From Caulobacter sp. BK020 (lineage in GTDB: Bacteria > Pseudomonadota > Alphaproteobacteria > Caulobacterales > Caulobacteraceae), in the NCBI RefSeq assembly GCF_004342605.1, contig NZ_SLZL01000003.1, positions 1-64,000 on the forward strand: 64,000 nucleotides of DNA, given 5' to 3'. Below, in pieces: positions 52,319 to 60,275 of this stretch. Position 1 is the stretch's first letter. Each line of letters opens with the position of its first letter. The notes under the pieces were generated by a model. That model was not told where the DNA came from, made no database searches, and was given only the letters and a program-made list of their open reading frames with translations. The position numbers and the translations under genes are program-made.

Positions 52319-52370
52319 GTGGCGACAGAAAGTCGGCTTCCCGACATAAAAGCGGGAAATCCTTCCCCCA

Positions 52371-52390
52371 GCGCCGCTTTTTTGCGGCGC
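52371..52390. terminator. Hairpin after SDR gene
   Basis: GCGCCGC-TTTTTT-GCGGCGC, a perfect 7-bp stem with T loop about 50 nt after the SDR stop. No T-run follows, so terminator function is uncertain. Confidence 0.35.
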
Positions 52391-52469
52391 AACGTCGCGT
52401 CGGACCAATCTTAACTTTGAATACAGGCCCTTTCTCGTAGCGTACCGATGTTCACCGGGAAACCACGGC

Positions 52470-55046
52470 TTGCGGCGCTACGTCCTGTTCCTCGCGGCGA
52501 TCGCGACCTTGTCGGCCAGCGTCTGCGGCCCGGCCTTCGCGCGGTCGCCCCAGTCGGCCAAGCTGGACGCGCTCTATCGCGAGATCCGGCGCGACGAGAT
52601 CCAGCCGCCGGCCCGCGAGAACGACGACATCGAGCGCGTCGGGCGTCGGGCGCTGAAGCAGCACGGAGACAAGCGCCTCTACGGCCTTTGGTCGGTGCTC
52701 TACGCCTACAAGAGCAATCAGGTCCAGCCGCAGTTCGACGAGTGGTCCCGCCGCGTGCGCCACTTGGCCGAGGAAGACCACGACACCGAGCTAGCGACGT
52801 TGGTGGACCTGCTGCAGATGGCCTACCGTCACGAGTCGGGTGGCTTTCGCACCTTCACCGAGGCCGACTGGACCCGGTTCCTGGATCGTTCGGGACCGAA
52901 CATCCGGCTGATGGCCGCGGTCGAGCGTATCCGCAGCCTGGGCCGTTCGGGCCAGTGGGCCGACGCCTCGCGCCTGGCCGCCGAGGCGACGGGCCAGCTG
53001 GAGCGCCGTGGCGACATCGCTCGCCCGCTGCTGGCCGAGACGCACCAGGTGCACTCCTACACGCTGTCCTACATCGGCGATAAGGAAGGCGCGCTGGATC
53101 ACATGAGCCAGGCGGCTCGCCTGGACGAGGGCAACGCCTTCTACATGCGCAAGGTCGAGCGCATGTACGACATCGCCTACACCGCCGCCGAGGTGGGCGA
53201 ACTGGACGCCGCCGAGCACTTCGCCGGCGTGCACCACAACATGACCGAGGCGGCCGGCGACCCGGACCTGAAGACCTGGGACCGTTATCTGTGCGCCCGC
53301 ATCGCCAGCGCCCGGCACGCCCCGCGACGGGTGCTGCAGTGCCTGGCCGACGGCGATTTCGAAATCGCCCACCCGACCAACCGCCTGACGGGCCTCAGCC
53401 TGCGCCTGCGCGCCCAGGCCCGGGCCGAACTAGGCGACGCGGCCGCGGCCAAGGCCGACCTGGAGGCGTTGCGCGCCGTCCCCGTCGACAGGCTGGAACG
53501 CGACCCCCAGGCCGAACTGCTGCTGAGCGCCTATATCGCCGTGGCCGAGCACCGCGGCGAGGAGGCCTTCCGCCTGCTCGATCAGTGGCGGCGGCAGGAT
53601 CACGAACGGACCCAGGCCGCCCTGTCGCGCAACGGCGCCCAGATGGCGTCGGCCCTGGAGACCGAGCTGAAGTCCAAGCGGGACGAAAGCAAGCGCCTGA
53701 CCGCCGAGGTCGAGCTGAACCGCCGCCTGGCCCATGCCTCGATCGTCATCGCCATGCTGCTGGGCGTGCTGGTGCTGGGCGGGGTGGCCTGGGGCGTCTA
53801 TCTGCGCCGGGCCTCGGAGCGGCTGAAGGAGGCCCGCGGTCGTGCCGAGGCCGCCAACGAAGCTAAATCCGCTTTCCTGGCGGTGATGAGCCATGAGCTA
53901 CGCACGCCGCTGAACGGCATGTTGGGCATGGCCCAGGCCTTGCGCACCGAAGACCTCAACACCCGCCAGCGCGAGCAGGTCGAGCTGATGATCGACAGCG
54001 GCGACACGCTCTTGGTGCTGCTTAACGACATCCTGGACCTGTCGAAGATCGAGGCCGGCAAGCTGGAGATCGCCCCCACGGCTGGCGATCTGGTCGGGGT
54101 CTGCGCCCGCCTGGTCGGCGGCTACCAGCCCACGGCTCGCGAGAAGGGCGTCGAGTTGACCTTCACCCTGGCCGGCGACCCGCCGCCGATGCTGCTGTTC
54201 GACGCCGTGCGCGTGCGCCAGTGCCTGGCCAACCTGCTGTCCAACGCCCTTAAGTTCACGGTGGTCGGCCGCGTCGACGTGACCCTGGCCTGGGCGCCGG
54301 ACCCGCTGACCGGACGCACGACGGTGCGATTGACGGTGAGCGACACCGGCATCGGCATGAGTCCTGCGACCCTGTCCAAGCTGTTCGGGGCCTTCACCCA
54401 GGCCGACGCCTCGACCACCCGCACCTTCGGCGGCACGGGCCTGGGCCTGAACATCACCCGCCGCCTGGCCGAGCTGATGGACGGCGAGATCCTGGTCGAC
54501 AGCCGCGAAGGCGTGGGCTCGACGTTCAGACTGGACTTCCAGGTCGATGTCGCCGCCGGGGCGGCGATGGATGGCGCGGCTTCGGCGTTCGGCGCGGCCA
54601 ACGAGGACGAACCGGCGCGCTCGCCCCTGCAGGGCCGCCGCGTGCTGGTCGTCGACGACCACCCGGTCAACCGCCGGGTCATCAAGCTGTTCCTGGCCCC
54701 GTTCGACTGCGACCTGGTCGAGGTCGAGAACGGCCGCGAGGCGCTGGACGCGCTGGAGGCCGAGGCCTTCGACCTGGTGCTGATGGACGTCAACATGCCG
54801 GTGATGGACGGGCTGGAGGCCACGCGCCGCCTGCGCCGCGATCCGCGCTGGGCCGACCTGCCGGTCATCGCCCTGACCGCCGACGTCATGCGCACCCAGA
54901 TCGACACCTGCCTGGAGGCGGGCATGGACGCCCACATCGCCAAGCCGATCGACCTGCGCGACCTGCTGTCGGTGCTGGTCCAGGTGCTGGACAAGCGCGG
55001 TGGAGCGCCGGTGGACAAGGCCGAGGCGGAAGCGACCTTGGTCTAG
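52470..55046 (+). CDS. Membrane-bound hybrid sensor histidine kinase with helical sensor region
   Basis: An 858-residue kinase. The start is TTG 52470, giving a signal peptide (RRYVLFLAAIATLSASVCGPAFA). A long periplasmic helical region (about 25-420) has TPR-like helices (ETHQVHSYTLSYIGDKEGAL, LRAQARAELGDAAAAKADLE). One TM (ASIVIAMLLGVLVLGGVAWG, about 423-447) leads to HisKA (VMSHELRTPLNGMLG, phospho-His near 474). The ATPase domain (LLSNALKF, DTGIGMS, GGTGLGLNI) and a receiver (LVLMDVNMPVMDG, Asp near 772) follow. All phosphorelay residues are present. Its 3' end overlaps the remnant of nsrR on the other strand by 4 nt. Confidence 0.93.
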   Translation: MRRYVLFLAAIATLSASVCGPAFARSPQSAKLDALYREIRRDEIQPPARENDDIERVGRRALKQHGDKRLYGLWSVLYAYKSNQVQPQFDEWSRRVRHLAEEDHDTELATLVDLLQMAYRHESGGFRTFTEADWTRFLDRSGPNIRLMAAVERIRSLGRSGQWADASRLAAEATGQLERRGDIARPLLAETHQVHSYTLSYIGDKEGALDHMSQAARLDEGNAFYMRKVERMYDIAYTAAEVGELDAAEHFAGVHHNMTEAAGDPDLKTWDRYLCARIASARHAPRRVLQCLADGDFEIAHPTNRLTGLSLRLRAQARAELGDAAAAKADLEALRAVPVDRLERDPQAELLLSAYIAVAEHRGEEAFRLLDQWRRQDHERTQAALSRNGAQMASALETELKSKRDESKRLTAEVELNRRLAHASIVIAMLLGVLVLGGVAWGVYLRRASERLKEARGRAEAANEAKSAFLAVMSHELRTPLNGMLGMAQALRTEDLNTRQREQVELMIDSGDTLLVLLNDILDLSKIEAGKLEIAPTAGDLVGVCARLVGGYQPTAREKGVELTFTLAGDPPPMLLFDAVRVRQCLANLLSNALKFTVVGRVDVTLAWAPDPLTGRTTVRLTVSDTGIGMSPATLSKLFGAFTQADASTTRTFGGTGLGLNITRRLAELMDGEILVDSREGVGSTFRLDFQVDVAAGAAMDGAASAFGAANEDEPARSPLQGRRVLVVDDHPVNRRVIKLFLAPFDCDLVEVENGREALDALEAEAFDLVLMDVNMPVMDGLEATRRLRRDPRWADLPVIALTADVMRTQIDTCLEAGMDAHIAKPIDLRDLLSVLVQVLDKRGGAPVDKAEAEATLV

Positions 55047-55159
55047 GTCGCGGCCGACAACTCGCCGGCGTCGGTGATGCCGAACGCAGGCCGTTGCCGC
55101 CGCGCGGCCAGGTGCAGCAGCACCCGCATCGCGTAGTCGGTGTGGCGCGCCAGGCGCAT
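55043..55159 (-). pseudogene. nsrR: nsrR (Rrf2-family) N-terminal remnant
   Basis: A 38-codon frame from ATG 55159 that reads MRLARHTDYAMRVLLHLAAR and then ends at a stop inside the last codons of the hybrid-kinase gene. The N-terminal block (M-x-L-x-x-x-T-D-Y-A-x-R-x-L-x-x-L-A) is the start of NsrR-like Rrf2 regulators. The HTH helices 2-3 and the Cys cluster are absent, so the gene is cut after its first helix. It is divergent from the truncated-haemoglobin gene, as functional nsrR genes often are from NO-detoxification genes. Confidence 0.7.
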
Positions 55160-55234
55160 CGGAACACCGGCCGCCGCCACTAAGGGTGACTACTTAAGAC
55201 TGGTATTCTCATTGCATGTTCCAGGGTGGGCTTA

Positions 55235-55257
55235 TTGATACGTTTTCAACGCATCAA
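55235..55257. promoter_or_regulatory. NsrR-like operator upstream of truncated haemoglobin
   Basis: A 23-bp dyad: TTGAT-A-CGTT-TTC-AACG-C-ATCAA, 14 nt before the globin ATG. Its pattern is close to the described NsrR consensus (GATGYATTT-n-AAATRCATC). Binding is inferred. Confidence 0.6.
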
Positions 55258-55270
55258 TTAGGCCTTCGCC

Positions 55271-55678
55271 ATGGACTCCAGCCAAGCCGCCGAGATCGAA
55301 GCCGCCCTGCCGGCCTTGCTGGACCGGTTCTACACCCGTGTGCGAGCCGACGCCGAGCTGGGGCCAGTGTTCAACGACGCCGTCGAGGACTGGGACCGGC
55401 ACCTGGCCACCCTGGTCGACTTCTGGTCGTCGGTGATGCTGACCACCGGTCGCTACAAGGGCAATCCGATGCAGGCCCACGTGCGGCACGGTCACCGTAT
55501 GCCGTCGGAGATGTTCGGCCGCTGGCTGGCGCTGTGGAACCAGACGACCGCCGAGATGATGTCGCCACAGGTCGCTACGGCCATGCAGGCCAAGGCCGCT
55601 CGCATCGCCCAGAGCCTGGATCTGGCCATCCACTTCCGCCTGCCCAAGGCCGAGCCTTCCCGACCCGCGGCGTCCTAG
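55271..55678 (+). CDS. Group III truncated haemoglobin
   Basis: A 135-residue globin. LPALLDRFYTRVRADAELGP (helices A/B, B10 Tyr region), then WDRHLATLVDFWSSVMLTTG, RYKGNPMQAHVRHGHRMPSE (the group III 'L.TG.Y.G.PM.AH' block with the F8 His segment) and MFGRWLALWNQT. Trp and Tyr in the distal pocket are in place. Group III trHbs handle NO, O2 or related ligands. The gene is intact, preceded by an NsrR-like dyad and flanked by remnants of nsrR and flavohaemoglobin. Confidence 0.9.
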   Translation: MDSSQAAEIEAALPALLDRFYTRVRADAELGPVFNDAVEDWDRHLATLVDFWSSVMLTTGRYKGNPMQAHVRHGHRMPSEMFGRWLALWNQTTAEMMSPQVATAMQAKAARIAQSLDLAIHFRLPKAEPSRPAAS

Positions 55679-55718
55679 CGACGGATCCGATCAAGCCCAG
55701 ACAGCGAGAACGGCTGCG

Positions 55719-55895
55719 CTGGGCGCGGAAACCATTGCGCGCGTCAAGGCCATGGTCCCGGCCCTGGCCGAGCACGGCCAGGCGATCACCCTGGCCATGT
55801 ACGCCCAGCGGTTCCAGGACGCTCACATCAAGGCGCTGTTCAACCACGCCGACCAGAGCATCGGCGCCCAATCCAAGGGCTTGGCCGACGCCGGC
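55719..55895 (+). pseudogene. hmp: Flavohaemoglobin (hmp) N-terminal remnant
   Basis: About 59 codons in frame, translating to LGAETIARVKAMVPALAEHG, then QAITLAMYAQRFQDAHIKAL, then FNHADQSIGAQSKGLADAG. This aligns with residues 2-60 of Hmp (L-x-A-x-T-I-x-x-V-K-A-x-x-P-x-L...F-x-x-x-x-x-L-K-x-x-F-N...A-L). The initiating Met is gone (CTG at the first position). The frame reaches the stop codon of the convergent aminotransferase gene (CTA at 55896), where the flavohaemoglobin similarity ends. The haem-binding, FAD and NAD domains are missing. Confidence 0.75.
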
Positions 55896-57047
55896 CTAGC
55901 CTCGCGCCGCCGCCAGTCGCCTCACCGCCTCGTCCAGCGTCTCGTCCGCCTTGGCGAAGCACAGGCGCAGGATGTGGCGCACCGGGTCCTCGGCGTAGAA
56001 GGCGGAGACCGGGATGCTGGCCACGCCGTGATCGCGCACGGCGCGCACGGCGAAGGTCCGGTCGTCCTCGTCGATGCCCGAGGCCGCAAGGTCGATATTG
56101 AGGAAATAGGTGCCGCCGCTGTCGAGCACCGCGAAGCCCGCCGCGCGCAGGCCCGCCGCCAGCCGGTCGCGCGAGCGCTGCAGGCCGGCGGGCATCGCCT
56201 CGAACCAGTCGCCGGGCTCGATGAGGCCGAACGCCACCGCCTCCTGCAGGTTGGGCGGAGTGGTGAAGGTCAGGAACTGGTGGGCGCCGGCCAGGGCTCG
56301 GGTCAGGGCGGGGGCGGCGCACAGGAAGCCGACCTTCCAGCCGGTCATGCCGAACATCTTCCCGGCCGAGCCGATCTTCACCGTGCGCTCGCGCATGCCC
56401 GGATAGCCGATCAGCGGCCGATGCCTGCGGCCGTCGAACACCACGGCCTCCCACACCTCGTCGCAGACCGCGATCACGTCGTGCTTGACGCAGAATTCGG
56501 CGAGCAGAGCCATATCCTCGTTGGGCGTGACGACGCCGGCCGGGTTTAGGGGCGTGTTCAGCACCACCATCCGCGTCCGCTCGCTGAAGGCGGCCTCCAG
56601 CATGGCCCGGTCGAACCGCCAGTGCGGCGGCGTCAGGCGCACCAGCTTCGGCACGCCGCCGGCCCGCTTCACCATCGGCAGGTAGGCGTCGTACAGCGGC
56701 TGGAACAGCACCACCTCGTCGCCGGGCGAGATCAAGCCGAGGAACGCCGCCGCCAGGGCTTCGGTCGCGCCGGAGGTGACGACGATCTCGCCTTCCCAGT
56801 CCAGGTCCAGGTCCTGGGTGCGGCCATAGTGCGCCGCCACCGCCTGGCGCAGGGCGGGCAGGCCGCGCATCGGCGGATACTGGTTCGTGCCGGTGATCAG
56901 CGCCTGGCCGGCCTTTTCGCGGAGCGCCATCGGCCCGGCGTCGTCCGGAAAGCCCTGGCCCAGGTTGATCGCCCCGATCTGGCGCGCCAGGCCGCTCATC
57001 TCCTCGAAGATGGTGGTGGGCAGGTCGGCATAGACGGGGTGGACCAT
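55896..57047 (-). CDS. Class I/II pyridoxal-phosphate aminotransferase
   Basis: A 383-residue fold-type I aminotransferase of the kynurenine/methionine aminotransferase type (YbdL/KAT-like). AINLGQGFPDDAGP is the family start, NQYPPMRGLPALRQAVAAHY the substrate segment, VTSGATEALAAAFLGL the PLP-phosphate region and NTPLNPAGVV the Asn. DEVWEAVVFDGRRHRP holds the Asp/Tyr-equivalent, SAGKMFGMTGWKVGF the Schiff-base lysine and RLCFAKADETLDEAV the C-terminal Arg block. Start 57047 with GGAG about 10 nt upstream. Amino donor and acceptor cannot be fixed. Confidence 0.92.
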   Translation of the reverse strand: MVHPVYADLPTTIFEEMSGLARQIGAINLGQGFPDDAGPMALREKAGQALITGTNQYPPMRGLPALRQAVAAHYGRTQDLDLDWEGEIVVTSGATEALAAAFLGLISPGDEVVLFQPLYDAYLPMVKRAGGVPKLVRLTPPHWRFDRAMLEAAFSERTRMVVLNTPLNPAGVVTPNEDMALLAEFCVKHDVIAVCDEVWEAVVFDGRRHRPLIGYPGMRERTVKIGSAGKMFGMTGWKVGFLCAAPALTRALAGAHQFLTFTTPPNLQEAVAFGLIEPGDWFEAMPAGLQRSRDRLAAGLRAAGFAVLDSGGTYFLNIDLAASGIDEDDRTFAVRAVRDHGVASIPVSAFYAEDPVRHILRLCFAKADETLDEAVRRLAAARG

Positions 57048-57244
57048 GGCGGGGGACTCCTTGAGGCCTTGCCTAGCATGGGTTGCGCGATCGTGGGTTT
57101 GTTCAAGCCCCATCGGCGGCCTTAGCCTAGGTTCGGTGAACGGATGGAGCGAAAGCCTAGCTGGACCGTTGGAGCCAAAGCCCCGTCCTGTCCGCTCCTT
57201 CCCGGCCAGCCGTGCGGTGGATGGATCATGGAGGTGAACGCCCT

Positions 57245-58867
57245 TTGACCGACAGCGCCGTCCCAGCCTCGCCCTCTTCGCCGCCCCCATCCGCGCGTTG
57301 GACGTGGGCCCACGGCCTGGCCTACGGCGCGGTGTCGATGCTGCTGGGCCTGACCCAGGGGCTGGGCGCCAATCTGATCAACAACAACCTGCCCTGGATC
57401 CAGGGTTCGCTGGGCGCCTACACCAACGAGTCGGCCTGGCTGTCGATCGCCTACACCGCCGCCAACGCCACGATCGGCCTGCTGGCGGTGAAGTTCCGCT
57501 TCCAGTACGGGCTGCGATTGTTCGCCGACATCGGCCTGGGGCTGTTCATCGTGATCGGCCTGGCCCACCTGCTGAGCAACGACCTGCGCTCGGCCATCGC
57601 CGTGCGGGCCGTCGCCGGCATGGCCGCTTCGGCCCTGTCGACCCTGACCCTGCTCTACATGGTCGAGGCCGCGCCCCCGGAGCGGCGGATCGTCGGCCTC
57701 GCCCTGGGCATTGGCTGGGCGCAACTGGCCCTGCCGTTGTCGCGGTTGGTGTCGTCGGACCTGCTCGACACCGGCCAGTGGCATGGTCTGTACCTGGCCG
57801 AGATCGGGCTCAGCATCGTCTGCCTGTCGGCCGTCAACCTGCTGCGCCTGCCGCCGATCCCGCGTGTCGAGATGTTTGAATGGCGCGATTTTCTGACCTT
57901 CGCCCTGTTCGCGCCGGGCATAGCCCTGCTGTGCGTGGTGCTGGGGCAGGGGCGCTTCGTCTGGTGGTTCGACACGGCCTGGCTCGGCTGGTGCCTGGTG
58001 GCCGCCATCGTGCTGCTGGTCGCCTCGGCCTTGGTCGAGCTGCATCGGAGGAAGCCGCTGATCCACCTGCGCTGGCTGACCAGCGCCGACCTGCTGCGCC
58101 TGCTGGTGATCATCCTGCTGTTTCGCATCGTGCTGTCCGAGCAAGGTGTGGGCGCGTTCGGCCTCCTGCAGACCCTGGGCATGAACAACGACCAGATGGC
58201 CGGGCTGTCGTGGGTCATGGTCTTCGCCACCCTGGCCGGCATGGTCATCGTCGCCTTCACGATCAATCCAGAGCACGTCAGCACCCCGGCCCTGATCGCC
58301 CTGCTGATGGTCGCCGTCGCCGCCTGGCTGGACAGCCGGTCCACCAGCTTGACCCGGCCCGAGCAGATGTATCTGAGCCAGGGGATGATGGCCTTCGCCG
58401 GCGCCCTGTTCCTGCCTGCCGCCCTGCTGGCCGGCTTCCCGCGCGCCATCCGGATGGGACAGGAATATATCGTCAGCTTCATCGTGCTGTTCTCGACTGG
58501 CCAGGTGATCGGCGCCCTGGGCGGCTCGGCCTTCCTCGGCACGCTGATGACCATCCGCGAGCGGGTGCATTCCGACGCCATCGTCAGCCGCCTCAGCCTG
58601 ACCGACCCGCAGGTGGCCCTGCGCGTCAGGCAGCTGTCGGGGTCCTACGCCGGGGTGCTGACCGATCCGAGCCTGCGCAGCGGCGAGGGCGCGGCCTTGC
58701 TGGCCCAGCAGGCGACGCGCGAGGCCACGGTGCTGGCCTATGACGACGTGTTCGCCACGGTGGCCGTGATGGCGCTGCTGGTCTTCGCCTATCTGTTGTT
58801 CCTGCGCGTCCGGACGGACCTGCGCCAGCGGCGCGCGGCCCGGCTGACGCCCGTGGAGGCCGCCTGA
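57245..58867 (+). CDS. DHA2-type MFS efflux transporter (EmrB-like)
   Basis: A 540-residue, about 14-TM transporter. N-terminal LTQGLGANLINNNLPWIQGS and ESAWLSIAYTAANATIGLLA are the EmrB-like TM1-2 motifs. RFRFQYGLRLFADIGLGL forms the first loop. The start TTG 57245 has GGAGGTGA 10 nt before; a longer frame begins inside the aminotransferase leader. Its stop overlaps the start of the membrane-fusion gene (TGATG), so the two form one EmrAB-type efflux operon. No outer-membrane channel is encoded alongside. Substrate unknown. Confidence 0.88.
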   Translation: MTDSAVPASPSSPPPSARWTWAHGLAYGAVSMLLGLTQGLGANLINNNLPWIQGSLGAYTNESAWLSIAYTAANATIGLLAVKFRFQYGLRLFADIGLGLFIVIGLAHLLSNDLRSAIAVRAVAGMAASALSTLTLLYMVEAAPPERRIVGLALGIGWAQLALPLSRLVSSDLLDTGQWHGLYLAEIGLSIVCLSAVNLLRLPPIPRVEMFEWRDFLTFALFAPGIALLCVVLGQGRFVWWFDTAWLGWCLVAAIVLLVASALVELHRRKPLIHLRWLTSADLLRLLVIILLFRIVLSEQGVGAFGLLQTLGMNNDQMAGLSWVMVFATLAGMVIVAFTINPEHVSTPALIALLMVAVAAWLDSRSTSLTRPEQMYLSQGMMAFAGALFLPAALLAGFPRAIRMGQEYIVSFIVLFSTGQVIGALGGSAFLGTLMTIRERVHSDAIVSRLSLTDPQVALRVRQLSGSYAGVLTDPSLRSGEGAALLAQQATREATVLAYDDVFATVAVMALLVFAYLLFLRVRTDLRQRRAARLTPVEAA

Positions 58868-59940
58868 TGTCCGATCCCCAAACCGCTTCGCCCGCTCCGC
58901 CACCGGCCAAGCGCCTGTGGTCGCGGGCCGCCGTTCCGGTGATCGTCGCGGGGATCGGCGGCGTACTGCTGGTGCTGTACGCCTGGAGGCTGCCGCCGTT
59001 CACGGGCGCGGTGCAGAGCACCGAGAACGCCTATGTCCGCGGCTACGTCACCCTGCTGGCCCCCAAGGTCGACGGCTATGTGGCGGCCGTGACCGTCAAG
59101 GACTTCCAGCCCGTGAAGACCGGCCAGGTGCTGGTCCAGATCGACGACCGCATCTATCGCCAGAGGCTGGCCCAGGCCGAGGCGGGCGTGCAGTCGGCCC
59201 AGGCGGCGCTGGACGCCAACCTGCAGGCCCAGACCGCCAACGCCGCCCAGATCCGCCTCGCCCTGGCCCAGGCCAGCAGCAGCCAGGCCGCCCTGGCCAA
59301 GGCCGAGGTCGATCTCCGTCGCGCCGAGCCGCTGCTGGCCCAGGGCTGGCTGGCGCCCAGCCAGCGCGACGTGCTGCGAGTGGCCCAGCGCCAGGCCACG
59401 GCCAGCGTCGCCCAGGCCCAGGCCAACACCGACATCGCCCGTCAGGCCCTGGCGACCACCCGGGTCAACCGCGAGGGGCTGGAGGCGACCCTGGCTAACG
59501 CCCGGGCCGCCGTCGAGCTGGCCCGCATCGACCTGGCCAACACCACCATTCGCGCGCCCGAGGACGGGGCGGTCGGCGAGGTCGGGGTCAAGCTGGGTCA
59601 GTACGTCGCCGTCGGAACCCAGCTGATGGGCATCGTGCCGCGCCAGACCTGGGTGACCGCCAACTTCAAGGAAACCCAGACCGCCCGCATCCGCGTTGGC
59701 CAGCCGGCGGTGGTCCAGGTCGACGCCCTGGGCGGGCTGAAGCTGCGCGGCCACGTCGAGCGGCTGGGCCCGGCCACCGGCTCGGAATTCGCGGTGATCA
59801 AGCCCGACAATGCCACGGGCAACTTCACCAAGGTGGTCCAGCGCCTGCCGACCCGCATCGCCCTGGATCCCGGCCAGGAGGCCGTCGCCCGCCTTCGTCC
59901 GGGCATGAGCGTGGTGGCGCGGGTCGACACCGCGCGTTAG
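58867..59940 (+). CDS. HlyD/EmrA-family membrane fusion protein
   Basis: A 357-residue adaptor with one N-terminal TM (AVPVIVAGIGGVLLVLYAWR). Then comes the EmrA-like TENAYVRGYVTLLAPKVDGY (biotinyl-lipoyl half), a long Ala/Gln-rich coiled coil (about 110-225), and TTIRAPEDGAVGEVGVKLGQ (second half). The final beta domain is WVTANFKETQTARIRVGQPA. It spans the periplasm and docks to the DHA2 transporter encoded immediately upstream. Confidence 0.92.
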   Translation: MSDPQTASPAPPPAKRLWSRAAVPVIVAGIGGVLLVLYAWRLPPFTGAVQSTENAYVRGYVTLLAPKVDGYVAAVTVKDFQPVKTGQVLVQIDDRIYRQRLAQAEAGVQSAQAALDANLQAQTANAAQIRLALAQASSSQAALAKAEVDLRRAEPLLAQGWLAPSQRDVLRVAQRQATASVAQAQANTDIARQALATTRVNREGLEATLANARAAVELARIDLANTTIRAPEDGAVGEVGVKLGQYVAVGTQLMGIVPRQTWVTANFKETQTARIRVGQPAVVQVDALGGLKLRGHVERLGPATGSEFAVIKPDNATGNFTKVVQRLPTRIALDPGQEAVARLRPGMSVVARVDTAR

Positions 59941-60007
59941 TCCGGTGGCAACCAAGCGCGGTTTCGGGCATTTTCCAGAACAACCTTGGCTGTCAGGAAA
60001 CAACGAC

Positions 60008-60265
60008 ATGATCGGTGTGGGCTTCATCGGCGCGATCATCATCGGCATCTTCGCCGGCTGGATCGCCGAGCAGGTCATGGGCCGCAATCACGGCCTGATC
60101 ACCAACCTGATCGTCGGCCTGGTGGGCGCGCTGGTCGGCGCGTTCCTGGCCAGGATGTTCCACATCCACTTCTTCGGCTGGCTGGGCAGCCTTCTGGTGT
60201 CGACGGTCGGGGCGATCGTGCTGCTATGGATCCTGGGCCTGTTCCGCGGGCGCGACCGGGGCTGA
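60008..60265 (+). CDS. GlsB/YeaQ/YmgE-family membrane protein
   Basis: An 85-residue three-TM protein: VGFIGAIIIGIFAGWIAEQV, GLITNLIVGLVGALVGAFLA and SLLVSTVGAIVLLWILGLFR. The G-W-I-A-x-x-x-M-G and N-L-I-V-G-x-V-G-A-x-x-G patterns are diagnostic. ATG 60008 is preceded by GGAAA. Family members are stress-induced inner-membrane proteins of unclear role. Confidence 0.9.
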   Translation: MIGVGFIGAIIIGIFAGWIAEQVMGRNHGLITNLIVGLVGALVGAFLARMFHIHFFGWLGSLLVSTVGAIVLLWILGLFRGRDRG

Positions 60266-60275
60266 CGGCGGGCCT

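Noticed and set aside
55235..55257. FNR box reading of TTGAT...ATCAA
   Set aside because: An FNR box has a 4-nt spacer; here it is 13 nt, with inner CGTT/AACG symmetry that better fits an Rrf2/NsrR site.
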